Assembly: GCF_010994375.1 (NCBI RefSeq)
Contig: NZ_WHMA01000013.1
Span: 26,673 to 90,672, forward strand
Reading direction: 5' to 3'
Source of the DNA: Halomonas sp. NO4
GTDB taxonomy: Bacteria; Pseudomonadota; Gammaproteobacteria; Pseudomonadales; Halomonadaceae
DNA length: 64,000 nucleotides
The notes beneath the pieces were generated by a model. The model did not search any database and was not told the DNA's origin. It saw only the letters and a list, made by a program, of their open reading frames with translations. Shown here one piece after another: positions 1-13,170 of the stretch. The first letter of the stretch is position 1. Each line of letters starts with the position of its first letter. Made by a program: the position numbers and the translations under genes.

Positions 1-607
1 CGGCGATCAGGAAGGTGCAGAACCCCAGGAACTGCGGGACGATGAACCACAGCCCCTGCTGGGCGGCGACGATGTCGCGCAGATTGAACGAGCCGGCCAG
101 CGCCACCACCCCCATCAGCGACAGCCCCATGAACACCTCGTAGGAGAGGGTCTGGGCGGTGGCGCGCATGGCGCCGAGCAGCGCGTACTTGTTGCCGCTC
201 GACCAGCCCCCCAGCAGCACGGCGTAGACGTTGATGCCGGCCATGGCGAAGAAGAACAGCAGCCCGATGTGCCAGTCCGCCACGCCCCAGGTCGGGGTCC
301 AGGGGATGATCAGGAACGATAGCAGCAGCGAGGCCATGGCGATGACCGGCGCCAGCACGAAGAGCGCGCGGTCGGCAAAGGGCGGGATCCAGTCCTCCTT
401 GAACAGGACCTTGATCATGTCGGCGACCAGCTGCAGCGAGCCCGCGGGGCCGACGCGGTTGGGCCCAAGGCGATCCTGCCACAGCGCCAGCAGGCGGCGC
501 TCGACCACCGTCATCACCGCCGCCAGCAGCAGCACACCGACGAGGATCGCCAGCGCCTGCGCCATGGCGATGAGCACGGCCGCGACGCTCTCGCTAGGCA
601 CGCTCAT
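1..607 (-). CDS. nuoH: NADH-quinone oxidoreductase subunit H, N-terminal part
   Basis: Membrane subunit of complex I that joins the peripheral arm to the proton-pumping arm and lines the quinone chamber. About 202 codons are visible; the rest lies beyond the left window edge. The start ATG (605-607) overlaps the nuoG stop codon as ATGA, so the two are translationally coupled. The N-terminus has a long hydrophobic helix (about residues 8-31) followed by the family signature [19 protein letters not shown] and further membrane segments. The ORF is open to the edge, so this is a window truncation and not a broken gene. Identification is firm. Confidence 0.95.
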   Translation of the reverse strand, partial: MSVPSESVAAVLIAMAQALAILVGVLLLAAVMTVVERRLLALWQDRLGPNRVGPAGSLQLVADMIKVLFKEDWIPPFADRALFVLAPVIAMASLLLSFLIIPWTPTWGVADWHIGLLFFFAMAGINVYAVLLGGWSSGNKYALLGAMRATAQTLSYEVFMGLSLMGVVALAGSFNLRDIVAAQQGLWFIVPQFLGFCTFLIA

Positions 608-3345
608 GGCGCACCCCCCTCATCCCGGGGCGCCAGGGTCACCCGAGCCGCGTCTCCCGTCATCAGCCCCGGCGCGAGGCCGGCGGGCACCCCCGCAAGA
701 CCGTCGGGCAGCGTAGCGTCGAAGTGCAGCGCCAGCGTGATGCGCGCCAGCGCGGTCTCGACGACCAGCCTGTCGCCCGCCGCGGCATCGAGCCGCCGGG
801 CATCCGCCGGCGCCAGGCGCAGTGCCGGGATTGGCGACCGGGCTTGAATCGCCGCGGCCCGCGACGAGGTTTCCTCGCCACCGAACAGGCGCGGCAGCAC
901 CACGAGGCGCCACTCGCCGGCCTCGGGCGTGAAGGACGGCGGTATCGCGTCGACGTGGCCACCGAGGCCCGCCGCCGGCGCCAGCAGTCGGGCGCCGGGG
1001 TCCCCGCCGCGCAGGTGGCCGCCCACCTCGTCGGTGAACTTGTTCCAGGCCTGGGGCGAGTTCCAGCCCGGGGCCCAGGCGAAGGGCACCTCCCGATGCG
1101 GCCGGTCGAAACCCGCGTACCCCTCCATGGAGAAGGTGAAGGGGGTGTCGGGGTCCGGCGGGGGCGGCGGCTCGCTGACATCGAGATCGGCCCGCAGGGC
1201 CGTGCGCCCGCTGTAGCGGGGCGGCTGGCGGGCCAGCTTGAGCCCGCAGACCCGCGTCTCGGCTCCCGGGGACGCCTCGACGATGCCGGCCAATGCCGGG
1301 TGGCGCCGCGCGCAGGCCCGCGTGAGCGCATCCAGGGTGACGTCGGGCACCGCGCGGCGCTCCCGGCTCGCCTGCAACGCCTGCAACCAGCGCCAGCTCG
1401 GATGAAGGCGCGTCTCGGGGCGCAGATAGCGCGGCTCGTACACCGCATAGAAGCGCTGGGCGCGCCCCTCGAGACTGACCAGGGTGCCGTCCGACTCGGC
1501 GAAGCTGGCGGCCGGCAGGCCCAGGCGAGCCGCCTCCCAGGTCGCGGTGCGCTGATGGTCGAGGGCGATCACCGTGCCGGCGGCGGCCAGAGCCCGCGCG
1601 ACGCGCTCGCCCGGCAGGCGCTGGTAGAGGTCGTTCTCCAGCACCACCACGGCATCGGCCTCCCCGCCGCCGAGCGCGTCCAGCGCCCACTCCAGGGGGC
1701 GGCCGCCGAGCAGTGCCACGCCGGTGCTGTTGGCCTCGCGGCGCACCAGCGTCAGGCCGCCGCGGCGCTCCCAGCCCGCCAGGGCCCGGGCGACGTTGCC
1801 GGCGGCCTCGAGGAGCGCCGGCGACTCCAGCGAGCCGCCGCTGATCACCAGCGGCCGCTGCGCCGCCAGCAGCGCCTCGGCGATGCGTTCGGCCAGCGCC
1901 TTGGTGGCTTCATCGAGCCCTTCCACGGCGGGCGCCGCCGGGTCGATGGCGTGGGCCACCGCGAAGCCCAGGCGGGCGATGTCGTCGGGGGCGCGGTGCA
2001 GGCACTGCTCGGCGAGGGCATCCAGCTCGGTGGCCGTGGGGTAGGCGATGAACATCGGATGGCGGGCGTCCTGGGCCAGGGTCATCACCGCCTCGGCGTT
2101 CCAGGCGGGAATGTCGCGCTCCGCGGCCAGGGCCTCGCGACGCCCCAGCACCGCCTGGCGTACTGCCAGCCCCAGCCGCGCGGCGCTTTCGATCAGGTCC
2201 TCGCCGAGCACCAGCACGGCGTCGTGCGCCTCGATGTCGCGCAGGGTCGGGGTGGGCAGGCCGGCGTCGCGGTTGAGTCGCTGCATTCGCGCCAGGCAGG
2301 CCTGCTCGCGCTCGGCAATGCCGGTGGAGAAGTTGGCCTCGCCGACCAGCTCGCACAGCTGGTGGTTGCTCTCGAGGCTCGCCCGCGGCGAACCGATGCC
2401 GATCACCCGCCGGGCCCGGCTCAGCGCCTCGCCACCGCGCTCCAAGGCCTCGTCGACCTCCAGGACGCGCGCCTTCCCCGCCCTCTCGCGCCATTCGGGG
2501 CGGCGCGGGCGGTCGTCGCGGTTGACGTAGCCATGGCCGAAGCGCCCGCGATCGCACAGGAAGAAGCGATTGACCTCGCCATGGTAGCGGTTCTCGATGC
2601 GCCGGATCTCGCCATAGCGCTCGCCGGGGCTGGTGTTGCAGCCCACCGCACACTGGTGGCAGATGCTGGGGGCGAACTGCAGGTCCCACTTGCGGGTATA
2701 GCGCTCGGCGTGGGTGCGGTCGGTGAACACCCCGGTGGGGCAGACCTCGGTCAGGTTGCCGGCAAAGGGGCTCGCCAGCGTTCCCTCGCGATGGCGACCG
2801 AAGTAGATATTGTCGCCCGCCCCGAAGGCGCCGAGGTCGTCGCCGCCGGTGTAGTCGCGATAGAAGCGCACGCAGCGGTAGCAGGTGATGCAGCGGTTCA
2901 TCTCGTGGCCAATGAAGGGCCCCAGATACTGGTTGCGGTGGGTGCGCTTGGCGAAGCGGTAGCGGCGCCGGTGATGGCCGGTCATCACCGTCATGTCCTG
3001 CAGGTGGCAGTGGCCGCCCTCCTCGCACACCGGGCAGTCGTGGGGATGGTGGATCATCAGCCATTCGATGACGTTGGCGCGGAACGCGCGGGCCTGGTCG
3101 TCGGCGATCGAGATCCGGGTGCCGTCGGCGGCCGGCGTCATGCAGGCCATGACCAACGCCCCCTGGGTGTCGTCGGCGTCGCGGTACTGCGTGACCGCGC
3201 ACTGGCGACACGCACCCACGCTGCCCATGGCCGGGTGCCAGCAGAAATAGGGCAGGTCCAGGCCCAGCGTCAGACAGGCCTGGAGCAGGTTGTCCCGCTC
3301 ATCCACCGTGTATCGTCGACCGTCCACTTCTATCGTCGCCATCAA
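604..3345 (-). CDS. nuoG: NADH-quinone oxidoreductase subunit G
   Basis: Peripheral-arm subunit of complex I that carries electrons from NADH-derived FMN through iron-sulfur clusters. The 913-residue protein keeps every expected ligand: Cys35, 46, 49 and 68 for the N1b [2Fe-2S] cluster; His100 with Cys104, 107 and 113 for N5; Cys152, 155, 158 and 202 for N4; and Cys229, 232, 236 and 264 for the extra N7 cluster found only in some bacteria. A molybdopterin-oxidoreductase-like domain follows from about residue 270 to the C-terminus. Length is close to E. coli NuoG. The first of two adjacent ATGs is chosen because it overlaps the nuoF stop as ATGA. Confidence 0.97.
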   Translation of the reverse strand: MMATIEVDGRRYTVDERDNLLQACLTLGLDLPYFCWHPAMGSVGACRQCAVTQYRDADDTQGALVMACMTPAADGTRISIADDQARAFRANVIEWLMIHHPHDCPVCEEGGHCHLQDMTVMTGHHRRRYRFAKRTHRNQYLGPFIGHEMNRCITCYRCVRFYRDYTGGDDLGAFGAGDNIYFGRHREGTLASPFAGNLTEVCPTGVFTDRTHAERYTRKWDLQFAPSICHQCAVGCNTSPGERYGEIRRIENRYHGEVNRFFLCDRGRFGHGYVNRDDRPRRPEWRERAGKARVLEVDEALERGGEALSRARRVIGIGSPRASLESNHQLCELVGEANFSTGIAEREQACLARMQRLNRDAGLPTPTLRDIEAHDAVLVLGEDLIESAARLGLAVRQAVLGRREALAAERDIPAWNAEAVMTLAQDARHPMFIAYPTATELDALAEQCLHRAPDDIARLGFAVAHAIDPAAPAVEGLDEATKALAERIAEALLAAQRPLVISGGSLESPALLEAAGNVARALAGWERRGGLTLVRREANSTGVALLGGRPLEWALDALGGGEADAVVVLENDLYQRLPGERVARALAAAGTVIALDHQRTATWEAARLGLPAASFAESDGTLVSLEGRAQRFYAVYEPRYLRPETRLHPSWRWLQALQASRERRAVPDVTLDALTRACARRHPALAGIVEASPGAETRVCGLKLARQPPRYSGRTALRADLDVSEPPPPPDPDTPFTFSMEGYAGFDRPHREVPFAWAPGWNSPQAWNKFTDEVGGHLRGGDPGARLLAPAAGLGGHVDAIPPSFTPEAGEWRLVVLPRLFGGEETSSRAAAIQARSPIPALRLAPADARRLDAAAGDRLVVETALARITLALHFDATLPDGLAGVPAGLAPGLMTGDAARVTLAPRDEGGAP

Positions 3346-4673
3346 CCCACCTCCTCGCTTGCACCGGCGATGCCGCGCTCGAACTCATCGCGGAAGTAGT
3401 GGATCGCCGAGGCCAGCGGCATCGCCGCGCCCGGGGCGTGGGCGCAGAAGGTCTTGCCGGGCCCCTGATCCGCGGCCAGCGCCTCGAGCCGTTCGATGTC
3501 GCCCGGCTGCCCCTCCCCGCGCTCCAGCGACCGCAGCAGCTCCGCCGCCCAGGGCAGGCCGTCGCGACACGGCGTGCACCAGCCGCAGGATTCGCGGGCG
3601 AAGAATTCCTCCAGGTTGCGCACCAGCGCGACCAGGCTCTGATCCTCGGCCACCAGGGTGAGCAGGCCGGTGCCCAGGCGACTGCCGGCCTCGCCGAGGG
3701 TGTCGAAGTCCAGCGCCAGGTCGAGGTGCTCCTGGAGCAGAAAGCCGGTGCTGCCGCCGCCGGGCAGCCAGGCCTTGAGCGCGCGGCCGTCGCGCAGCCC
3801 GCCGGCACGGTCGAGCAGCTCCCCCGCCGGGGTGCCCATGGGCAGCTCCCACAGCCCGGGACGGCGCACCCGACCCGAGACGCCGTAGAGCTTGGTGCCG
3901 CCGTCGCCACTGCGCTCGCCGGAGAGCCCCTGGTACCAGTCGGCGCCGAAGCGCAGCGCCGCCGGCACGTTGCACAGCGTCTCGACGTTGTTAACCACGG
4001 TGGGCTTGCCCCAGGCACCGGACTGGCCGGGAAACGGCGGCTTGGCCCGCGGGTTGGCGCGCTGGCCCTCCAGGGAGTTGATCAGCGCGGTCTCCTCGCC
4101 GCAGATGTAGCGTCCGGCGCCGGTGTGCAGGGCAATGTCGAAGTCGTAGCCGCTGCCGGCGATGTCGCGGCCCAGCCAGCCGGCGGCCCGCGCCTCCTCG
4201 ATGGCTTGATCCAGTGCCCGGGCGGCGGCGACGTATTCGCCGCGCAGGAAGATATAGCCGTAGCAGGAGGCATTGGCGTAGCCACCGAGAATCATGCCCT
4301 CGAGCAGCAGGTGCGGCACCTGTTCGAGCAGCAGCCGATCCTTGAAGGTGCCGGGCTCCATCTCGTCGGCGTTGCACACCAAGTAGCCGCGCGGCATCCC
4401 CTCGCCCTTGAGCGTCAGGCTCCACTTGACGCCCGCCGAGAAACCGCCGCCGCCACGGCCGCGGATGTTGGCCGCCTTGAGGGTCTCGGTCACGTCGTCG
4501 GGCGCCTCGCGGCCGAGCACCTGGCGCACCACGCCGTAGCCATCCTTGGCGACATAGTCGTCGAGGTCGACCCGCCGGCCGTCGTCGTGGAGCCACCAGG
4601 TCAGGGGGTGCGTCTCGAGGCGACGCTCGGGGGCCGCCTGATGCAGCCGACTGCGGTAGCGCGTGGCGGTCAT
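3342..4673 (-). CDS. nuoF: NADH-quinone oxidoreductase subunit F
   Basis: NADH-binding subunit of complex I holding FMN and the N3 [4Fe-4S] cluster. Of 443 residues, the glycine-rich [13 protein letters not shown] at 72-84 forms the NADH/FMN site, [18 protein letters not shown] lies around 186-203, and Cys363, 366, 369 and 410 are the cluster ligands. The gene overlaps nuoG downstream (ATGA) and its ATG overlaps the end of nuoE by 4 bp, consistent with tight translational coupling of the peripheral-arm subunits. Nothing is missing compared with the family. Confidence 0.97.
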   Translation of the reverse strand: MTATRYRSRLHQAAPERRLETHPLTWWLHDDGRRVDLDDYVAKDGYGVVRQVLGREAPDDVTETLKAANIRGRGGGGFSAGVKWSLTLKGEGMPRGYLVCNADEMEPGTFKDRLLLEQVPHLLLEGMILGGYANASCYGYIFLRGEYVAAARALDQAIEEARAAGWLGRDIAGSGYDFDIALHTGAGRYICGEETALINSLEGQRANPRAKPPFPGQSGAWGKPTVVNNVETLCNVPAALRFGADWYQGLSGERSGDGGTKLYGVSGRVRRPGLWELPMGTPAGELLDRAGGLRDGRALKAWLPGGGSTGFLLQEHLDLALDFDTLGEAGSRLGTGLLTLVAEDQSLVALVRNLEEFFARESCGWCTPCRDGLPWAAELLRSLERGEGQPGDIERLEALAADQGPGKTFCAHAPGAAMPLASAIHYFRDEFERGIAGASEEVG

Positions 4674-5191
4674 GGGTAGGCCTCCAGCAGCTCGGCCAGG
4701 TCCTCGGGGGCCACGGGACCGTAGGTGTCGTCATCGATCATCAGCGCCGGGGCGCCATCGCACGCCCCCAGGCAGCACACCGGCAGCAGCGTGAAACGCC
4801 CGTCGGCGGAGGTCTCGCCGAGGTCGAGGCCCAGCTCGCGGGCCAGCGCCTGGCGCAGGGTGTCGTAACCGGTGAGAAAGCAGGCGCTGCTGTCGCAGAC
4901 CAGGATCACGTGGCGCCCCACCGGCTGGCGGAAGATCAGGCTGTAGAAGGTCGCCACGCCCTCCACCGCGGCAGGCCCGATGCCCAGGGTCTCGGCGATG
5001 GCCACGATCGCCCCGTCCGGCACCCAACCGTGGCGGCGCTGGACGATCTTCAGCGCCTCGATGCACGCCGCCTGGGGCTGCTCGTAGTGGTGGCGTTCCT
5101 GCTCGATGGCGCGGCGGTCGTCGGGGTCAAGCACGAAGCCGTCGCCGTCGCTTGCCAGGGATTGAAGGTGCTCTCTCACGGGCTCTCTCAT
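4670..5191 (-). CDS. nuoE: NADH-quinone oxidoreductase subunit E
   Basis: 24-kDa-type thioredoxin-fold subunit of complex I carrying the N1a [2Fe-2S] cluster. The 173-residue protein has the ligand set Cys99, Cys104, Cys140 and Cys144 (motifs CDSSAC and CCLGAC). It starts 3 bp after the nuoCD stop and overlaps nuoF by 4 bp. NuoE, NuoF and NuoG together form the NADH dehydrogenase module. Confidence 0.96.
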   Translation of the reverse strand: MREPVREHLQSLASDGDGFVLDPDDRRAIEQERHHYEQPQAACIEALKIVQRRHGWVPDGAIVAIAETLGIGPAAVEGVATFYSLIFRQPVGRHVILVCDSSACFLTGYDTLRQALARELGLDLGETSADGRFTLLPVCCLGACDGAPALMIDDDTYGPVAPEDLAELLEAYP

Positions 5192-5194
5192 GGG

Positions 5195-6979
5195 TCAGCG
5201 GTCCACATCGGCCATGACGAAGTCGAGACTGCCCAGGTGGGCGATCAGGTCCGAGACCATCGCCCCCCGGATCACCGCGGGAATCTGCTGCAGGTGCGGA
5301 AAGCTGGGGGCGCGGATGCGCGTGCGGTAGCTCATGGTGCTGCCGTCGCTGGTCAGGTAGTAGCCGTTGATACCCTTGGTCGCCTCGACCATCGCCAGCG
5401 ACTCGTTGGCCTCGAGCACCGGCCCCCAGGAGACCTGCAGGAAGTGGGTGATCAGGGTCTCGATGTGCTCGAGCATGCGCTCGCGGGGCGGCGGGGTGGT
5501 CAGCGGATGATCCGCCTTGTAGTCGCCGGCGGGCATGTGGTCGACGCACTGCCCGATGATGCGCAGGCTTTGGCGCATCTCCTCGATGCGCAGCCAGCCG
5601 CGATCGTAGATGTCGCCGTTGGCGCCCACCGGCACCTCGAAGTCGAACTGCTCGTAGCCGGAATAGGGGCGCCACTTGCGCAGGTCGAAGTCCAGGCCGG
5701 TGGCGCGCAGATTGGGGCCGGTCACACCCCAGGCGAGCGCTTCCTGCGTGGTATGGGCGGCGATGTGGCGAGTGCGCTGGCGCACGATGGCGTTGTCCAT
5801 CATCGCCCGCTCGTACTCGCGCAGGCGCGGCGGCATCCAGGCGAGGAAGTCGCGCATCAGCCGGTCCCAGCCCCGCGGCAGGTCTTGGGCCACGCCGCCG
5901 ATGCGAAACCACGACGGGTGCATGCGAAAGCCGGTGATCGCCTCGATCACCTCGTAAGCCTTCTGGCGGTCGGTGAAGGTGTAGAACACCGGGGTCATCG
6001 CCCCCAGGTCCTGCAGGTAGGTGCCGAGGTAGAGCAGGTGGCTGTTGACGCGAAACAGCTCGGTGAGCATCACGCGGATGACCTTGACCCGCTCCGGCAC
6101 CGTGATGCCGGCCAGCCTCTCCGCGGCCAGCACGTAGGGCAGGTTGTTCACCACCCCGCCGGTGTAGTCGACGCGATCGGTATAGGGGATGTAGCTGTGC
6201 CACGACTGCCGCTCGGCCATCTTCTCGGCGCCGCGATGGTGGTAACCGATATCCGGCACGCAGTCGACGATCACCTCGCCGTCGAGCTGCAGCACGATGC
6301 GAAAGGCGCCGTGCGCCGAGGGGTGGTTGGGGCCGAGGTTGAGGAACATGAAGTCGGTGTCCTCGCTCTCGCGCTGCATGCCCCACGCCTCGGGGTCGAA
6401 CTGCAGGGCCCGCTGCTCCTGCTGCTGGCCCTCCACGGTCAGGGTATAGGGGTCGAACTCGGTGGCCCGGGCCGGGTAATCCTTGCGCAGCGGGTGCCCC
6501 TGCCAGGTGGGCGGCATCAGCAGGCGCGTCAGGTGCGGGTGGCCGCGAAAGACGATGCCGAACATGTCCCACACCTCGCGCTCGTACCAGTCGGCATTGG
6601 GGTAGAGCGAGACCACGCTGGGCAGCGCCAGATCCGTCTCGGCCAGCGCCACCTTGAGCATGACATCGCGATTCCGCGACACCGAGAGCAGGTGGTAGAA
6701 GACGGTGAAATCCGCCTCGGGCAGTCCCTCGCGCCGCGCGCGCAGGCGCTCGTCGACCGCCGAGAGGTCGAACAGCATCTCGAAGGGCTCGGGCATGTCG
6801 CGCAGCAGGGCAAGCGCCTCGCGCAGCACCTCGCGCGAGACCCACACCACCGGCATGCCGGTCAGGGTGGCCTGCTCGCGAATCGCCCGGCGCCCCAGGC
6901 GCTGCCGGAGCGCGACGACGACGGGGTCGTCCGCCCGATCCTCACGGGACGCCACCTTCGAGGGTATGGCCTGACTCAT
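5195..6979 (-). CDS. nuoCD: NADH-quinone oxidoreductase, fused subunits C and D
   Basis: Single polypeptide of 594 residues joining the 30-kDa NuoC-like domain (about residues 1-190) to the 49-kDa quinone-site NuoD-like domain (about 205-594). The D part shows the typical [16 protein letters not shown] start and ends with the conserved [11 protein letters not shown]. The fused form is the arrangement of E. coli and most gammaproteobacteria. It lies 49 bp after nuoB and 3 bp before nuoE. Confidence 0.96.
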   Translation of the reverse strand: MSQAIPSKVASREDRADDPVVVALRQRLGRRAIREQATLTGMPVVWVSREVLREALALLRDMPEPFEMLFDLSAVDERLRARREGLPEADFTVFYHLLSVSRNRDVMLKVALAETDLALPSVVSLYPNADWYEREVWDMFGIVFRGHPHLTRLLMPPTWQGHPLRKDYPARATEFDPYTLTVEGQQQEQRALQFDPEAWGMQRESEDTDFMFLNLGPNHPSAHGAFRIVLQLDGEVIVDCVPDIGYHHRGAEKMAERQSWHSYIPYTDRVDYTGGVVNNLPYVLAAERLAGITVPERVKVIRVMLTELFRVNSHLLYLGTYLQDLGAMTPVFYTFTDRQKAYEVIEAITGFRMHPSWFRIGGVAQDLPRGWDRLMRDFLAWMPPRLREYERAMMDNAIVRQRTRHIAAHTTQEALAWGVTGPNLRATGLDFDLRKWRPYSGYEQFDFEVPVGANGDIYDRGWLRIEEMRQSLRIIGQCVDHMPAGDYKADHPLTTPPPRERMLEHIETLITHFLQVSWGPVLEANESLAMVEATKGINGYYLTSDGSTMSYRTRIRAPSFPHLQQIPAVIRGAMVSDLIAHLGSLDFVMADVDR

Positions 6980-7028
6980 CGTTCGCCTCCGCTGTCACTT
7001 CCGGCTGACCGACGCGATCTCTGCCGAG

Positions 7029-7706
7029 TCACACGCCGTCCGGGGAGCGCAGTTCCGTGGCGTGGATGCGCCGCTCGCGCAGCGTCTCGCGGCGCGAGGG
7101 CAGCTCGGCGCGGTAGACCCCCTGGTCGCCGACCACCCACGACAGTGGCCGGCGCTCCGCCTGAATCGAGTCCTGCAGCAGCTGAAGCCCCTCTAGGAAG
7201 GCCTCCGGCCGTGGCGGGCAGCCCGGCACGTAGACGTCCACCGGCAGGAACTTGTCGACCCCCTGCACCACCGAGTAGATGTCGTACATGCCCCCCGAGT
7301 TGGCGCACGAGCCCATCGAGATCACCCACTTGGGCTCGAGCATCTGGTCGTAGAGCTGCTGGATCACCGGCGCCATCTTGATGAACACGGTACCGGCGAT
7401 GACCATGAAGTCCGCCTGGCGCGGCGAGGCGCGGATCACCTCCGAACCGAAGCGGCCGATATCGTGGGGGGCGGTGAACGCCGTGGTCATCTCCACGTAG
7501 CAGCACGACAGGCCGAAGTTGTAGGGCCACAGGGAGTTCTTGCGCCCCCAGTTGACGACGCTGTTGAGGACGTCGTCGAGCTTGCCGGTGAAGATGTTGC
7601 GCTCGAGCTGCTGCCGGGCGGGTGCCTCGACGCGGCGGCGCTCGCCCAAGGGGTAGCGGGCATCGCTCGCCACGCTGTCGTCGGCACGCGTCAGGGTATA
7701 CTGCAT
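7029..7706 (-). CDS. nuoB: NADH-quinone oxidoreductase subunit B
   Basis: Complex I subunit holding the terminal N2 [4Fe-4S] cluster that reduces quinone. Ligands are Cys68 and Cys69 (LSCCYVEM), Cys134 (MGSCANSGG) and Cys163 (VPGCPPRPE). The 225-residue form starting at 7706 is chosen over an upstream in-frame start at 7730 because GGAGGAG sits about 5 bases before this ATG. The 138-bp gap to nuoA is long for a nuo operon and holds a hairpin. Confidence 0.95.
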   Translation of the reverse strand: MQYTLTRADDSVASDARYPLGERRRVEAPARQQLERNIFTGKLDDVLNSVVNWGRKNSLWPYNFGLSCCYVEMTTAFTAPHDIGRFGSEVIRASPRQADFMVIAGTVFIKMAPVIQQLYDQMLEPKWVISMGSCANSGGMYDIYSVVQGVDKFLPVDVYVPGCPPRPEAFLEGLQLLQDSIQAERRPLSWVVGDQGVYRAELPSRRETLRERRIHATELRSPDGV

Positions 7707-7786
7707 GCGGCTCCTCCAGCACGGACACAAGACTCCTGCTTCGCCTGGGGCGCCGGGATATCAGGCCCTGAATGGATTGGCGGTGG

Positions 7787-7803
7787 ACGACCCGCCGGGT
7801 CGT
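7787..7803. other. Hairpin in the nuoA-nuoB gap
   Basis: Inverted repeat ACGACCC-GCC-GGGTCGT, a perfect 7-bp stem with a 3-base loop, inside the 138-bp space between nuoA and nuoB. No U-tract follows on the minus strand, so a processing or attenuation role is more likely than full termination. Function unproven. Confidence 0.45.
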
Positions 7804-7844
7804 GGCCGGCTGGCCGGCATCCCCGCTTTCCTGGCACCAGCGCG

Positions 7845-8252
7845 TCAGGACCGGCGGTCGAGTGATCGGCGGCGGGGCGCCCAGTCCAGGGCGCCGACAC
7901 TGCTGTCATAGACCAGGCCGGCGAGCAGGATGAAGCTGAATAGCGCCGCCCCCCACAGCCCGGGCCAGCCGACCTCGCGCACCGCAGCGGCCCAGCCGAA
8001 CAGATAGACGGCCTCGATATCGAAGATCACGAACAGCATCGCGACCAGGTAGAACTTGACGGAAAAGCGTTGACGGACGCTGCCGGCGCCGACCACCCCG
8101 GACTCGAAGGGCTGGGTCTTGGCCGGCCCCCAACTGCGTCCCCCCAGCAGGCTGGCGATACCGGCTGCGAACATGCAGAGGAGCAGCACGGCAAGGACGA
8201 AGAGCCCCACGGCCCAATGTTCGGCAATCACGACGCTGGCGGTCTGGTTCAT
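7845..8252 (-). CDS. nuoA: NADH-quinone oxidoreductase subunit A
   Basis: Small three-helix membrane subunit of complex I and first gene of the operon. The 135-residue protein starts at MNQTAS, preceded by GAGGAGG on the minus strand; a longer in-frame extension to 8366 has no ribosome site and crosses the promoter. Membrane helices lie at about 13-35, 62-85 and 90-112. The loop after the first helix contains the usual PFESG-type motif. A sigma-70 promoter lies 110-140 bases upstream. Confidence 0.95.
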   Translation of the reverse strand: MNQTASVVIAEHWAVGLFVLAVLLLCMFAAGIASLLGGRSWGPAKTQPFESGVVGAGSVRQRFSVKFYLVAMLFVIFDIEAVYLFGWAAAVREVGWPGLWGAALFSFILLAGLVYDSSVGALDWAPRRRSLDRRS

Positions 8253-8361
8253 GCCCCTCCTCGTTGGCAGAGCGACCCGCCTCGGGGCTGACAACCCCTC
8301 GGCTGGACCGGGCCGCTTTGGCAAGCGTTCCCTGATATCCCGATGGAGACGGTTGCCCTTG

Positions 8362-8390
8362 AGCATAGGTGAAGCGACGGCGTTTGTCAG
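8362..8390 (-). promoter_or_regulatory. Putative sigma-70 promoter of the nuo operon
   Basis: On the minus strand CTGACA (8385-8390) and TATGCT (8362-8367) are separated by exactly 17 bases, a 5/6 match to -35 and 4/6 to -10. The predicted start near 8355 gives a leader of about 100 bases before nuoA. It lies between the 3' end of the yqaA-like gene and nuoA. Seen by eye; no transcript data. Confidence 0.55.
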
Positions 8391-8427
8391 AGTGGCCCTG
8401 GAAGCCCCACCGCAGCGGGCCAGCGCC

Positions 8428-8865
8428 TCAACACAGCGGAGCCAGCCACGCCTGGGCCAGAGAGAGCACCACCGCGTAGCGCGCGCCCTTGGCCAGGGCG
8501 ATCAGCAGGATGGCCCGCCACCAGGGCAGGCGCAGCACCCCGGCCAGCACGGTGAGCGGGTCGCCCACCACCGGCGCCCAGGACGCCAGCAGGCTCCACT
8601 CGCCGAAGCGCCGGTACCAGCGCTCGGCCCGCGCCAGGCCGGCCGGCGAGGCGGGAAACCAGCGCCGGTCCTGGAAGCGCCGCGCGTAGCGTCCCAGGGC
8701 GACGTTGACCAAGCTGCCCAAGGTATTGCCGGCCGTGGCCATCGCCCACAGCATGCCCATGGGCTCGCCCAGGCACCACAATCGGGCGAGCCATACCTCG
8801 GAGCCGCCCGGCAGCAGGGTGGCGCTGAGCAAGGCCACCATGAACAGACTCAGCACGGGTGACAC
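8428..8865 (-). CDS. YqaA-type (DedA-related) membrane protein
   Basis: Small integral membrane protein of 145 residues resembling the YqaA branch of the SNARE-associated/DedA/VTT superfamily (COG1238). It has the family pattern of LPGGSEV near residue 20, [14 protein letters not shown] around 46, and a [17 protein letters not shown] segment at about 95-110. The start is GTG with only a weak ribosome site, 36 bases from the divergent thiD. The molecular role of YqaA proteins is not settled; related proteins are lipid scramblases or transporters. Confidence 0.75.
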   Translation of the reverse strand: MSPVLSLFMVALLSATLLPGGSEVWLARLWCLGEPMGMLWAMATAGNTLGSLVNVALGRYARRFQDRRWFPASPAGLARAERWYRRFGEWSLLASWAPVVGDPLTVLAGVLRLPWWRAILLIALAKGARYAVVLSLAQAWLAPLC

Positions 8866-8901
8866 TCACCCATCGACGGCACCTTGCGATACCATGACGC
8901 C

Positions 8902-9714
8902 ATGACACAACCTCGATCCATTCCCAATACCCTGACCATCGCCGGCTCCGATCCCAGTGGTGGCGCCGGCATCCAGGCCGACCTCAAGGCCTTCTCGGCG
9001 CTGGGCACCTATGCTACCAGCGTGATCACCGCCCTGACCGCCCAGAACACCCGCGGCGTCACCGGCGTGCACCCGGTGCCTGCCGCCTTCATCGAGCGCC
9101 AGCTCGAGACGCTGCTCGACGACGTGGCCATCGACGCCGTGAAGATCGGCATGGTCGCCAGCCGCGAGGTCGCCGAGACGATCCGTGCGGCGCTGGAACG
9201 TCGCCGGCCACGCTGGATCGTGCTGGACCCGGTGATGGTAGCCAAGAGTGGCGACGTGCTGGTCGACGACGCCGGCATCGCCGCGGTGCGCGAGCACCTG
9301 GTGCCACTCTCCGACCTGATCACCCCCAACCTGCCGGAAGCCGCCGTGCTGCTCGAGCGTCCGGCGCCACGCGATCGCGCGGCGATGGAAGCCCTGGTGC
9401 CGGCGCTGCGCGACCTGGGGGCCGGAGCGACCCTGCTCAAGGGCGGCCACCTGCCCGGCGGCGAGTGCCCCGACCTGCTGATCACCGCCACTGAGGCGAC
9501 CTGGCTCGAGGGCCGTCGGGTGGACACCGCCAACCTGCACGGCACCGGCTGCACCCTCTCCTCGGCGATCGCCGCCCGCCTGGCCCACGGCGACGCCCCG
9601 CCCGACGCCGTGGCCGCCGCCAAGGCGTGGCTGGAAGCGGCGCTGGCGGCCAGCACCCGCCTGGATGTGGGGCAAGGCCAGGGGCCGGTCCACCACTTCC
9701 ACGCCTGGTGGTAA
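8902..9714 (+). CDS. thiD: Hydroxymethylpyrimidine/phosphomethylpyrimidine kinase
   Basis: Cytosolic kinase that phosphorylates HMP and HMP-P in making the pyrimidine half of thiamine. The 270-residue ribokinase-fold protein shows the N-terminal [17 protein letters not shown] motif, a central LLKGGHL strand and the C-terminal anion-hole motif [14 protein letters not shown]. Start is taken at the second ATG (8902) to begin close to the family N-terminus; neither start has a clear ribosome site. thiG and thiS lie about 14 kb away, so the pathway genes are scattered. No TPP riboswitch was seen upstream. Confidence 0.93.
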   Translation: MTQPRSIPNTLTIAGSDPSGGAGIQADLKAFSALGTYATSVITALTAQNTRGVTGVHPVPAAFIERQLETLLDDVAIDAVKIGMVASREVAETIRAALERRRPRWIVLDPVMVAKSGDVLVDDAGIAAVREHLVPLSDLITPNLPEAAVLLERPAPRDRAAMEALVPALRDLGAGATLLKGGHLPGGECPDLLITATEATWLEGRRVDTANLHGTGCTLSSAIAARLAHGDAPPDAVAAAKAWLEAALAASTRLDVGQGQGPVHHFHAWW

Positions 9715-9797
9715 CCCGGCGAGCTTGCAGGCCAGCGACTCCCCACCCATGCTGAAGGCTGTCCCGCCGGGATCAGTTGCCATGGGAGGGAGTCATC

Positions 9798-10643
9798 ATG
9801 ACCCAGACCCTGCTCTTCGCCTGTGACCTCTCCGCCGAGAACCGTGCCGCCTTCGCCCGTGCCGTTCGCCTGGCCAACGAGCACGGCGCGCGCCTCGATA
9901 TCGTCCACGTGCTCGACCCTTACCTGCCGAGGCGGGTGCTCCACGACCTGGAGGATGCGGTGGTCGCCGACATGCAGACCATGCTCACCGACATCCGTGA
10001 GGATTACGCCTTTGCCGAGCCGCGCACCCTGCTGCAGACGGTAGCCGGCGCGCCCTACGCCGAGATCATTCGCGAGGCGCACGACCGCGAGGTGGACATG
10101 ATCGTGCTCGGCGGCCATCGCAAGCGAGGCCAGCCCGACCTGGTGGCGGGCACGACGCTCGCCCGGGTGCTGCGCAGCGCACCCTGCCCGGTGCTCTCGG
10201 TGAGCCAGCCGGCCAGCCGCGACTGGGACGAGATCCTGGTGCCGGTCGACTTCTCGCTGGCCTGCCGGCACACCCTGCGCGAGACCCTCAAGCGCTTTCC
10301 CGAGGCCCACCTCACCCTGCTGCACGCCTGGGACATTCCCGGCGAGCGCGAGCTGGGCTCCCAGGGCGACTACGCGCGCTGGCGCGACCGCGAGGTGGAG
10401 CGCCTGCGCGCCCAGTTGGAGCGCGAGACCGACCAGCTGATGAGCGAGCTCGACGACGTGCCCGAGGTGGAACTGGTGCTCGAGCAGGGCGACCCCCTGG
10501 AGGTACTGCTCACCCATCTACGCCGCCAGCCCCCCGACCTGCTGGCCCTGGGCAGCCGCGGCCAGCTGGGCCGGCAGAGCCACATCACCGAGGCCCTGCT
10601 CACCGAGCCGCACTGCGACATCATGCTGTGTCGCGCCTGGTGA
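9798..10643 (+). CDS. Tandem universal stress protein (UspA family)
   Basis: Cytosolic protein of 281 residues with two consecutive Usp domains, as in UspE. Domain 1 (about 1-140) carries the VLGGHRKRG nucleotide-site region and ends at the typical CPVLSVS strand. Domain 2 (about 145-281) restarts with ILVPVDFS and ends LALGSRGQLG...DIMLCRAW. ATG at 9798 follows GGGAGGG by 7 bases; an upstream in-frame start lacks this. Family members bind ATP or act as stress chaperones; the exact role here is unknown. It stands alone between thiD and dtd. Confidence 0.85.
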   Translation: MTQTLLFACDLSAENRAAFARAVRLANEHGARLDIVHVLDPYLPRRVLHDLEDAVVADMQTMLTDIREDYAFAEPRTLLQTVAGAPYAEIIREAHDREVDMIVLGGHRKRGQPDLVAGTTLARVLRSAPCPVLSVSQPASRDWDEILVPVDFSLACRHTLRETLKRFPEAHLTLLHAWDIPGERELGSQGDYARWRDREVERLRAQLERETDQLMSELDDVPEVELVLEQGDPLEVLLTHLRRQPPDLLALGSRGQLGRQSHITEALLTEPHCDIMLCRAW

Positions 10644-10709
10644 CCGGGCGCGGGAGCCCCGTCGAACGTGCTACCCTCGGCCGCCAGGAATCCGCGAGGG
10701 AGGAGAGCC

Positions 10710-11147
10710 ATGCGCGCCCTGATCCAGCGCGTTCGCCGGGCCAGCGTGACGGTCGATGACCGCGAGACCGGCCGTATCGACCAGGGGCTGCTGGCCCTGA
10801 TCGGCGTCGAAAAGGGAGACGACGAGGCGGCCGCCGACAAGCTGCTGCACAAGCTGCTGCACTACCGGGTCTTCGCCGATGCCGACGACAAGATGAACTT
10901 GAACCTGCAGCAGGTCGAGGGCGGGCTGCTGCTGGTCTCGCAGTTCACCCTGGCCGCCGACACCCGCAAGGGGCTGCGGCCGAGCTTCTCCAGCGCCGCC
11001 CCGCCCGCCGAGGGCGAGCGGCTCTTCCACTACCTGCGCGAGCGGGCCCGGGCCGCCTGGCCTCGGGTGGCGAGCGGCGAGTTCGCCGCCAACATGCAGG
11101 TCGAGCTGGTCAACGACGGCCCGGTGACCTTCCTGCTGGAGAGCTGA
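10710..11147 (+). CDS. dtd: D-aminoacyl-tRNA deacylase
   Basis: Removes D-amino acids (and glycine from tRNA-Ala) wrongly attached to tRNA. The 145-residue length is standard for the homodimeric DTD family, and both signature motifs are present: SQFT at 77-80 and NDGPVT at 135-140. The ATG at 10710 follows GAGGGAGGAGAG. It is followed 44 bp later by the end of the convergent yheS gene. Confidence 0.95.
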   Translation: MRALIQRVRRASVTVDDRETGRIDQGLLALIGVEKGDDEAAADKLLHKLLHYRVFADADDKMNLNLQQVEGGLLLVSQFTLAADTRKGLRPSFSSAAPPAEGERLFHYLRERARAAWPRVASGEFAANMQVELVNDGPVTFLLES

Positions 11148-11191
11148 CGGCGCCAGACGCGCAGCACGCATCCTGCGGCTGATCCGGCACT

Positions 11192-13144
<1,953 letters not shown>

Positions 13145-13170
13145 GCAGGCTCCGCGAATCGTGAGAGGGT

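Noticed and set aside
724..3399. Long open frame of 891 codons opposite nuoG
   Set aside because: High-GC DNA leaves long stop-free antisense frames. The translation is low-complexity (Arg, Gly, Ala, Gln), has no family pattern, and the other strand encodes a complete NuoG.
4910..7381. Open frame of 823 codons opposite nuoE-nuoCD-nuoB
   Set aside because: Antisense shadow of conserved complex I genes; no recognisable domain.
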